From positions 1 to 11,072 of the forward strand of contig DAOVSY010000065.1 of NCBI GenBank assembly GCA_030633365.1: 11,072 nt of DNA, given 5' to 3'. Numbering within the stretch: position 1 is the stretch's first letter; each line of letters begins with the position of its first letter. The position numbers and the translations under genes were made by a program. Positions 1-5,032 of the stretch are shown piece by piece. This stretch comes from Spirochaetaceae bacterium. GTDB taxonomy: Bacteria > Spirochaetota > Spirochaetia > B11-G9. Below the pieces are notes generated by a model. It was not told the origin of the DNA and did no database searches. It was given only the letters and a program-made list of their open reading frames with translations.

Positions 1-125
1 ACACAAATATCAATATCACTATCCTTGGTTGCAGAATTATTAGCCTCTGATCCAAAAATGATAAACCGTGCATCAGGGTACATCTGCTTAACAGCGTTTA
101 TTCCATCAATGATTTTTCCTTCCAT
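1..125 (-). CDS. MNT-type nucleotidyltransferase, N-terminal fragment (runs off left edge)
   Basis: Only the first 41 codons are in the window. The peptide starts MEGKIIDGINAVKQMYPDAR, followed by a hydrophobic strand (FIIFGSE) and SDIDIC. This gives a GS dipeptide, exactly ten residues, then D-I-D, which is the GSx10DxD active-site signature of the polymerase-beta-like minimal nucleotidyltransferases. The two Asp would bind the metal ions that position NTP. Stand-alone proteins of this kind are often antitoxins or AMP-transferring partners of HEPN toxins, but many are unassigned, and the neighbour that would decide is outside the window. The ATG at 125 is preceded by the purine-rich stretch GGAAGGTAAGG about 8 nt upstream. 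An earlier ATG at 144 is out of frame. Family call is fairly sure; role is open. Confidence 0.75.
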   Translation of the reverse strand, partial: MEGKIIDGINAVKQMYPDARFIIFGSEANNSATKDSDIDIC

Positions 126-166
126 AACAAACCTTACCTTCCATACAAGAATCTCAGTAGTAGTTC

Positions 167-195
167 TTAATAAATAGAATATAACTAAATGTAAA
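167..195 (-). promoter_or_regulatory. candidate promoter for the nucleotidyltransferase gene
   Basis: Read on the minus strand, TTTACA (190-195) and TATTAA (167-172) lie 17 bp apart, about 40 bp before the ATG at 125. A second overlapping pair, TTGCAT (199-204) and TATTCT (176-181), also has a 17-bp spacer. The area is very AT-rich, so either pair could be chance. The rest of the 237-bp gap between 126 and 362 holds no convincing gene. Confidence 0.3.
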
Positions 196-362
196 AAAAT
201 GCAATTAAACAATAGAGTGCATCTTTTTTCTTCAAAATGTAAGAAAGAAAGTATTGGAGAGACATTCATAATTAAGGGGCATTGAGGCACTGGGGGATAA
301 TTAGTGATAAACAGAGATACAGAAAATCGACTTCCCTGACTGGGGGACATGGAAAAGGCATT

Positions 363-1082
363 TCAGCCGGAAGAAAGAGACTCATAGGCTTCTCTCAGTT
401 CACGAAAAAGATCCGGATCTCCCCCTTTATCAGGATGGTATTCCCTGCTGCGCTTTCGGAAGCACTCTTTCACCCTTTTGGGAGAAGGATTCTCTCCAGT
501 TTCCGTGTCAGGAAAACATTCCAGAATCAGGTAATAGAAAAACGTCCTCTTTTCTGGTAGCATAATCCGCCGGTAGAAAACTTCAAGTGCATCCAGATGG
601 CTGGAAAAAAGAGCCTTCCATTGATCATTGGTAAATTCTATCAACTCATTTGCCCTTTTCAGAGTCCCAGGAAACATACTCTTCCGCCAGACCGGTATTT
701 TAGTGTTTCGGGTCGCCTCCAGCCGGGCAAAATAGGAAAAGGCGGTTAGAACCCGGGATGGGTACTTCTTTGTAAAAGCCTCTACCCTTCTTCGCCGGCT
801 TAAAAATTTCAAATCAAGATCTGACCTGTACTGCTTTTTGATAGTTAGAAAGAGCTCAAAGAATGATCTCTCAGGCAGATGGTATGTATGCATAAAGTTG
901 TCCAGATACCTGGATTCGAGGTGGGGAACATTCAGAAGACGCCAGCTATTAGGGTTCAGAACTGCTCTTTGCAAGGGTAAAGAAGTTTTGAGGATGTTTT
1001 CAAGTTTTTTAAAATCCTGATGTTTCCTTACCCCTGCCGGCTGAACTTCCAGGAGAGTATGGATAGATTTGATCTTTCTCAT
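363..1082 (-). CDS. protein with a C-terminal J domain (DnaJ-like co-chaperone), 239 aa
   Basis: The last 60 residues form a J domain. Helix I is FFYYLILECF (181-190), helix II runs about 202-215, the HPD tripeptide that stimulates Hsp70 ATPase is at 216-218 in HPDKGGD, and helix III (DLFRELREAYESL) ends the protein. There is no G/F region, zinc finger or substrate domain of DnaJ. The first 180 residues are basic and probably helical, with a run of four Arg near 96-99, and match nothing I recognise; there is no signal peptide or membrane segment. By family knowledge such proteins direct DnaK to a specific client, here unknown. The reading frame stays open upstream to 1169, but that would overlap the PLD gene. 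I chose the ATG at 1082, which follows the PLD stop by 53 bp and a -10 box by 7 bp. G+C is visibly higher than in the helicase gene. Confidence 0.8.
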   Translation of the reverse strand: MRKIKSIHTLLEVQPAGVRKHQDFKKLENILKTSLPLQRAVLNPNSWRLLNVPHLESRYLDNFMHTYHLPERSFFELFLTIKKQYRSDLDLKFLSRRRRVEAFTKKYPSRVLTAFSYFARLEATRNTKIPVWRKSMFPGTLKRANELIEFTNDQWKALFSSHLDALEVFYRRIMLPEKRTFFYYLILECFPDTETGENPSPKRVKECFRKRSREYHPDKGGDPDLFRELREAYESLSSG

Positions 1083-1089
1083 TACTTCT

Positions 1090-1105
1090 ATTATACATGA
1101 ATGTA
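1090..1105 (-). promoter_or_regulatory. extended -10 promoter with dyad, predicting a leaderless J-protein mRNA
   Basis: On the minus strand the sequence TGTATAATAGAAGTAATG runs into the start codon. TATAAT occupies 1090-1095 and has the TG of an extended -10 element; no good -35 lies at 16-18 bp (TATTTT at 16 bp is the closest). Transcription would begin about 7 nt downstream, at or next to the A of ATG. A 12-bp dyad, TACAT-TC-ATGTA (1094-1105), overlaps the upstream half and could be a repressor site. The gene may also be read through from the PLD gene, in which case only a poor AGAAG serves as ribosome binding site. Confidence 0.4.
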
Positions 1106-1135
1106 CGCTGTAAAATACATTGCGCAAACCACTTC

Positions 1136-2485
1136 CTAGAAAGTTCCCATACCGGTAGTTTCCATCCACCAGGCCCCAACCTTACGAAGGATAGAATGAT
1201 CTTCATAAGCTTCATAGTCGATAGTGTAATTTCGGCCATTAGGATTAGACCACCATCTGTCAAACACTGTTCGAATACGTTGCATGTTAGAGTCAGTTGT
1301 TGACACATCCAGAGCAAGATCACACTCCAGGCTATAATTATCCAGGTTTCGACGTGTAAAATTTCCAGAACCAAGAAGCAGCATGGCATTATTATCTGGC
1401 TGCTCAGCATAAAGCATTTTTACATGAAATTGCTCACCATGAGTATCGGCCCAACGAATGGGAATACCAGCCTTGAAAAGTTTAGCAGCGGTCTGCCGGT
1501 TTGGTATCCCACTTTTAATTCGTCCAAATGCATCCTTATTTGGATCCAGTATTGTACGTACCTTGCAGCCGCGATCATGGGCAGTTATTAAGGCCTGTAT
1601 CAATGCGCAATCCGAAAAGTAAAACATGGAAAGATCAATACGAGCTCCCGGCCCGGCATTGGACAGCATATCCAGAGCACAATCCTTAATCTTACACTCA
1701 GTCAGTAGCTCCAGTCTGGAACCGTATTCAGGCTTATTTGTAATAGAAAATGGATGATGGAAGGCCTCGGCTCTGGAAAGTTGAAGAATTGCCGACTCCG
1801 ATTTGCAAGCCATAGCTGTGGCCGTACTGTCTACATGCAGGGCAACATTCCAGTGTGCGCTGCTACCGCTGTGTGGATTAGCACTGGTAACCAGAAGCGA
1901 CTTTTCTGTTACCGCTACTTTACGATGATTAGTTTTAAAGTTAAGCAGCTTCAGAATACTGCGTAGAGAAATACGCCCTTCGCCCATAGGATTCTTTAGA
2001 GTTTTGCCAGGTCCAACACCCCAGGGTTTGAATAACAATCTCCAGAGTTTGGAAAAAAGAGGGTTGCTGTCGCGCAACTGATCCAGATCTGTCCATACCA
2101 CAATAACTCCAGCTTTTTCCAGATCCTGAAATTGCTGTGAAGGGATGGAACTGTAGATTGTATTTATGGGATCGGAAATAAATGTAATATCAACTTCTGG
2201 ATTGGACCTGCGCTTAACTATCAGTTTATCAATTAGTTCCTGACTAATCTGCCGCATACCGGGTCCGGGTTCATATAGGAAATCATTTATAAGAAAGAAG
2301 TCAAACAGAATAAACTTCTCCGCTTCATCAATCATAGAAAAGACTTTGTTGAAAATTTCCTGGTTCACATGACGCTTCCCAAGAGAATCAGTCCAGGTTT
2401 CGTCAATAAGAAGCCTTACTTGTGAAGCTATGGTTTCACTGGAAAATACAAGTCCCATCTCTTCCAGTTTAAACAAGGAAGTCAT
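1136..2485 (-). CDS. phospholipase D superfamily protein with two HKD-like motifs, 449 aa
   Basis: Two catalytic half-sites are visible. The first is HRK at 187-189 with Glu194, followed by TSANP. The second is HVK at 354-356 with Glu361, followed by GSGN at 372-375 (GSGNFTRRN). This matches the HxK...GSxxN layout of PLD enzymes, in which two half-sites make one active site with a His nucleophile. In both motifs the usual Asp five residues after Lys is Glu. Each half has the expected preceding strand pattern (FLINDFL near 64; IDLSMFYFSD near 285). No signal peptide or clear transmembrane helix is seen, which argues against a classical membrane-bound cardiolipin synthase. A lipid phosphodiesterase/transferase or a nuclease both remain possible. 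GTG at 2488 and ATG at 2485 are adjacent. I prefer ATG because AGGAAGG lies 6 nt upstream. The start is overlapped by a short upstream ORF and a hairpin. Confidence 0.8.
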   Translation of the reverse strand: MTSLFKLEEMGLVFSSETIASQVRLLIDETWTDSLGKRHVNQEIFNKVFSMIDEAEKFILFDFFLINDFLYEPGPGMRQISQELIDKLIVKRRSNPEVDITFISDPINTIYSSIPSQQFQDLEKAGVIVVWTDLDQLRDSNPLFSKLWRLLFKPWGVGPGKTLKNPMGEGRISLRSILKLLNFKTNHRKVAVTEKSLLVTSANPHSGSSAHWNVALHVDSTATAMACKSESAILQLSRAEAFHHPFSITNKPEYGSRLELLTECKIKDCALDMLSNAGPGARIDLSMFYFSDCALIQALITAHDRGCKVRTILDPNKDAFGRIKSGIPNRQTAAKLFKAGIPIRWADTHGEQFHVKMLYAEQPDNNAMLLLGSGNFTRRNLDNYSLECDLALDVSTTDSNMQRIRTVFDRWWSNPNGRNYTIDYEAYEDHSILRKVGAWWMETTGMGTF

Positions 2486-2543
2486 CACAAACCTTCCTGA
2501 AGATTGGACAGTCCATTAAATAGATTTCGAAGATATTGTTCAT
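2469..2543 (-). CDS. 24-aa upstream ORF / leader peptide overlapping the PLD gene start
   Basis: The peptide reads MNNIFEIYLMDC followed by PIFRKVCDDFLV and a TAA stop. It has an excellent ribosome binding site, AAGGAG (2549-2554), 5 nt before its ATG, which is better than that of the PLD gene it overlaps by 17 nt in another frame. A promoter ends about 40 nt upstream. The peptide contains two Cys and no run of one amino acid, so it does not look like an amino-acid attenuator. It spans the hairpin that hides the PLD ribosome binding site, and its stop lies 14 nt past the PLD ATG, so it is well placed for translational coupling. It may alternatively be the remnant of a longer N-terminus. An 11-bp odd palindrome TGGAC-A-GTCCA (2505-2515) lies inside it. 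Confidence 0.5.
   Translation of the reverse strand: MNNIFEIYLMDCPIFRKVCDDFLV
2476..2498 (-). promoter_or_regulatory. hairpin masking the PLD gene ribosome binding site
   Basis: In the minus-strand transcript AGGAAG (2493-2498), which is the Shine-Dalgarno sequence of the PLD gene, is perfectly complementary to CTTCCT (2476-2481), codons 2-4 of the same gene. The 11-nt loop contains both the GTG and the ATG start codons. Folding would block initiation. Ribosomes translating the overlapping 24-codon upstream ORF would pass through and open it. The pairing is seen directly; the regulatory role is inferred, and a 6-bp stem is only moderately stable. Confidence 0.45.
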
Positions 2544-2588
2544 ACAATCTCCTTATCTGAATAAATTATTTCCATCTTTTACAATATA

Positions 2589-2617
2589 ATTATACCCCGA
2601 TTTCTACTAATTTGAAA
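2589..2617 (-). promoter_or_regulatory. sigma-70-type promoter for the uORF-PLD unit
   Basis: The minus strand carries TTTCAA (2612-2617), a 17-bp spacer and a perfect TATAAT (2589-2594), with GGGG just before the -10. The expected start point is near 2582, giving a leader of roughly 40 nt before the short upstream ORF and about 100 nt before the PLD ATG. It sits just past the stop codon of the ABM-domain gene. The -35 is weak, the -10 and spacing are ideal. Confidence 0.5.
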
Positions 2618-2629
2618 TCAAAAAGCTCA

Positions 2630-3205
2630 TTATTTTTGCATCTTAAATAACCAGGGTTTAAATAAACGAATCATTAGAGGCATAATAACATAAGTCATTA
2701 AAATAACTGATACTATAACAGACATGGCCATATGTATTGTTCCATTCAGGACTCCTGACAAAGGATTTAATATCAGATCTACAAATTTTATTGTTGGAAA
2801 AAGTGCCAAAAATGTAACAATTGCCATTTTGTAACGGGGTGGTGGAGTTTGTAACGATGTCTTGGGTAAAGTAAACCAATATTCCAAACCTGTTAGTTTT
2901 TGGACCTGAACTTCACCTTCAGTAAAAGAAACTGCTTTCTTGATCCAATTTGCTCTAATTGGCGAATCTTCCCATTTCTTCAGGTTCTTATAGCGATCAA
3001 ACTTAATAATAACCACATTATTTGAATTTGTATTTTTTGAAGGCTGAATATTTTTTGTCCCAAGGAACCCCTCAAATTTCTGAGCTTCTTTAGAAATCCC
3101 AGCAGCCCATTCCTCAAACTCTTTCTCTCTACCTGATTTAACTTTTCGGGAAACTATAACAGTTACAGATTCTTCATCTATAATTTGATCTTTAAGGATA
3201 GCCAT
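2630..3205 (-). CDS. ABM-domain protein with C-terminal membrane anchor, 191 aa
   Basis: Residues about 13-90 form an ABM ferredoxin-like domain: a first strand (VTVIVSRKV), a helix with EFEEWAAGI, FEGFLGTK, the strand NVVIIKFD and a tail helix around LKKWEDSPI. The link GLEYWFTLP then PPPRYKMA leads into two hydrophobic segments, about 126-146 and 157-178, ending in a basic cytoplasmic-type tail. This layout, including the GLEYWF and PPPR/YK signatures, is that of the 'antibiotic biosynthesis monooxygenase superfamily' proteins of about 190 residues. Their name reflects fold only: no substrate is established, and cofactor-free oxygenation would be odd in an anaerobe. The ATG lies 6 bp after the helicase stop, and its ribosome binding site (AAAAGG) sits inside the helicase gene, so the two are cotranscribed and probably coupled. 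Confidence 0.75.
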   Translation of the reverse strand: MAILKDQIIDEESVTVIVSRKVKSGREKEFEEWAAGISKEAQKFEGFLGTKNIQPSKNTNSNNVVIIKFDRYKNLKKWEDSPIRANWIKKAVSFTEGEVQVQKLTGLEYWFTLPKTSLQTPPPRYKMAIVTFLALFPTIKFVDLILNPLSGVLNGTIHMAMSVIVSVILMTYVIMPLMIRLFKPWLFKMQK

Positions 3206-3211
3206 GGGATT

Positions 3212-4321
3212 TTACCTTTTCTCCATCCTAATCTTCAACTCTCTCTCAAACTTCTTCAAAAAAGTGACTTCCCTTTCAGTTGCAAGAGAAATTACAGCCC
3301 CTTCCTTACCATTACGTCCTGTTCGTCCTGCTCTGTGAAGATAATCCTTGGATTTTTCGGGAATATCCATATTGAAAATATGTGATACTTCATCCATCTG
3401 AAGTCCTCTGGCGGCAATATCCGAGGCCACAAGAATTTTAAGTTTACCGGATCTGTAATCTTCCATAACCTTTTTTCTATCCAGTTTCTGATTTGTTCCG
3501 TGAAGGTCCTGAGCCTTAATACCATGAAACTCAAGTTTAGTAATAAGATTATCTATAAGTTCAACATTGTTAAGAAAAATAAGAGTTTTTCCTGGTTTAA
3601 TCTTATTTATCAATTTTCTAACAGCTTGGATTTTATCTCTTTGCTCTGTAATTAGATAGGAATGGGATATTGAATTTGGAATAGACTCACCTTCTTCAGA
3701 CTTTATTAAAGTATAGTCTACTGAAAGGGTTCCAATAATTTTTACTATAATACCTGGAAGAGTAGCTGAGGAAGCTATAAACTGCTTTTCACGGGGAAAT
3801 CTTTTCAGGATTTTTAATACAATAGGAGAATTATTCATATCTAACAACTGGTCAACTTCATCCAGAATTATAACTTCAATTTTTTGTGATTTAATCTTTT
3901 TTTTCTCTATAAGCTCAAGAATTCTTCCAGGAGAACCTACCAAAATTTGCGGCCGTTTTTTAAGTTTATCAATCTGCCTATGAATATTTGCACCACCAAT
4001 AAGAGGAGTTGATTTTATGGGAATATCTGAGTTCAGGGCAAGCCTCTCAATCTGCCGATGGATTTGAATTACCAGCTCATGTGTTGGAGCCATAATAATA
4101 GTATTCATCCCTTGTGGACTGTCTTTTAATTTTTCAAATAGAGGAAGAAGATAAGCAAGAGTTTTTCCTGTCGCCGTAGGAGACTGAAAGACAACATCTT
4201 TGCTTAATCTAATCTCTGGAATAACTTTTAACTGAATATCTGTTGGTACTGTTATCTGTTCTTTTTCCAGTGCACTTACCAGAATTTTATCCAGATCCAT
4301 ATTATTAAATATTTTTGACAT
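3212..4321 (-). CDS. DEAD-box ATP-dependent RNA helicase, minimal core, 369 aa
   Basis: The full set of helicase motifs is present: Q motif PTDIQ (26-30), motif I SPTATGKT (47-54), Ia APTHEL (78-83), GG (109-110), Ib SPGR (130-133), motif II DEVD (154-157), motif III SAT (185-187), motif IV LIFLNN (247-252), motif V ASDIAARGLQ (299-308) and motif VI HRAGRTGR (329-336). It should unwind short RNA duplexes using ATP, in ribosome assembly, RNA decay or cold adaptation. Several motifs differ from the classical ones: DEVD for DEAD, PTHEL for PTREL, ARGLQ for ARGxD, and TATGKT for TGSGKT. The protein ends right after the second RecA domain, without the basic or DbpA-type tail that gives specificity. 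The ATG at 4321 has AGAGGA 7 nt upstream and a promoter at 4361-4389. It leads a two-gene unit with the ABM protein. Confidence 0.93.
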   Translation of the reverse strand: MSKIFNNMDLDKILVSALEKEQITVPTDIQLKVIPEIRLSKDVVFQSPTATGKTLAYLLPLFEKLKDSPQGMNTIIMAPTHELVIQIHRQIERLALNSDIPIKSTPLIGGANIHRQIDKLKKRPQILVGSPGRILELIEKKKIKSQKIEVIILDEVDQLLDMNNSPIVLKILKRFPREKQFIASSATLPGIIVKIIGTLSVDYTLIKSEEGESIPNSISHSYLITEQRDKIQAVRKLINKIKPGKTLIFLNNVELIDNLITKLEFHGIKAQDLHGTNQKLDRKKVMEDYRSGKLKILVASDIAARGLQMDEVSHIFNMDIPEKSKDYLHRAGRTGRNGKEGAVISLATEREVTFLKKFERELKIRMEKR

Positions 4322-4360
4322 TTTTTTCCTCTTTAGTTAAGACAGTATTGATAAGAGCTA

Positions 4361-4389
4361 CTTATATTTTCTACTTTTGTCTATATCAA
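4361..4389 (-). promoter_or_regulatory. promoter of the helicase-ABM unit
   Basis: On the minus strand TTGATA (4384-4389) and TATAAG (4361-4366) are separated by exactly 17 bp. The expected start near 4354 gives a 5' leader of about 33 nt, ending in AGAGGAAAAAAATG. The promoter begins within 7 bp of the TetR stop codon, and no terminator hairpin separates the two units, so read-through from the transporter operon is possible. ATTGATA (4384-4390) is repeated inverted as TATCAAT (4347-4353), downstream of the expected start point. Confidence 0.6.
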
Positions 4390-4395
4390 TTTAAT

Positions 4396-5025
4396 CTATT
4401 TTTTATCCAAAGAATAGATGCCGTCTCTCATTATCCCCAGATAAAAAACCCAGTTATTCATATAGTCCTGTTTAATTTTGACAGGATCTTTTTCAGTCTT
4501 AATTTCATTCAGAAAATCAAAACGTGTTTTAAGCAAAAGCCACATAGACAGTTCAAGGATTTTTTCTTTTGAATATCGAAGCTTTGAGGTGTCCGCATCT
4601 CCAAAAAGTTCCAGAAAGTGATTTCTAAAAATATCCTGAACACTCAACGAAATTCTTTCATTAGCCAGATTGGATGTTCGGGCAATAAGGTATACAAATT
4701 TAGGGTGGTCTATATAAAAATCTATTGCAAGTTCAGAAACATGTTTAAGTCTGTCCAAAAGATCAGAAGGTAAAACTTCCATCTCTGCAGCTACTCTCTG
4801 TTTTAAATAGTTATAGAGGCTTGTATAGGTATAATCTACAATAAAAGTAAAAAGTTCCTCCTTGGAGGAAACATACTGGTAAAGCCCACCCTTGGAAATA
4901 CCTGCACGTTTAATTATTCCATCCATTGAGCTTGAATCGTAACCATGTTCACTAAATTCTTCTATACAGGCATTAATTACACGCTTTTTTTTCTTTTCTG
5001 ATAAATTGTCGAATGTTGATTTCAC
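4396..5025 (-). CDS. TetR/AcrR-family transcriptional regulator, 209 aa
   Basis: The N-terminal 60 residues are a TetR DNA-binding domain: helix 1 KRVINACIEEFSEHGYD, then SSMDGIIKRAGISKGGLYQY, a helix-turn-helix at about 33-51, followed by the typical SSKEELF. The C-terminal 150 residues are all-helical and would form the ligand pocket and dimer interface; they carry no recognisable ligand signature. The start codon is GTG, 7 nt after the stop of the CoA ligase gene, with TAGG as a weak ribosome binding site lying across that stop, which points to translational coupling. Being last in the transporter-ligase operon, the protein probably autoregulates it, and by analogy with regulators of aryl-CoA and fatty-acid genes its effector may be the acid or its CoA ester. 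That is inference. No own promoter is visible. Confidence 0.88.
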   Translation of the reverse strand: MKSTFDNLSEKKKKRVINACIEEFSEHGYDSSSMDGIIKRAGISKGGLYQYVSSKEELFTFIVDYTYTSLYNYLKQRVAAEMEVLPSDLLDRLKHVSELAIDFYIDHPKFVYLIARTSNLANERISLSVQDIFRNHFLELFGDADTSKLRYSKEKILELSMWLLLKTRFDFLNEIKTEKDPVKIKQDYMNNWVFYLGIMRDGIYSLDKK

Positions 5026-5032
5026 AGTTAAC

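Noticed and set aside
193..222. Weak stem ATGCA/TGCAT with a 14-nt loop followed by a short T-run on the minus strand, a possible terminator after the J-domain gene.
   Set aside because: Only five base pairs with a large loop, and it overlaps a candidate promoter; in such AT-rich DNA this is expected by chance.
289..347. Nine-base direct repeat ACTGGGGGA at 289-297 and 339-347, exactly 50 bp apart, in the gap after the J-domain gene.
   Set aside because: Too short and only two copies; no palindrome, promoter or repeat array goes with it.
363..470. HPDKGGD resembles the J-domain motif of polyomavirus T antigens.
   Set aside because: HPDKGG is common in bacterial J domains, and here the domain is C-terminal, so no viral link is supported.
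282..560. Plus-strand open frame opposite the J-domain gene, and similar plus-strand frames elsewhere (for example 4315-4572 and 5391-5639).
   Set aside because: They lie mostly antisense to well-supported genes, have no recognisable domains, and read as low-complexity shadow translations.
1083..1169. Upstream extension of the J-domain reading frame to an ATG at 1169.
   Set aside because: It would overlap the PLD gene by 34 bp, and the extra 29 residues do not look like a family feature; the ATG at 1082 is better placed.
2467..2474. Perfect 8-bp palindrome GTTTAAAC next to the PLD start hairpin.
   Set aside because: A single short AT-rich palindrome inside a coding region, with no second copy or partner signal.
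4347..4390. Inverted ATTGATA/TATCAAT pair flanking the helicase promoter, considered as a TetR operator.
   Set aside because: The half-sites are 30 bp apart, unlike the compact palindromes TetR proteins usually bind, and one half is just the -35 box.
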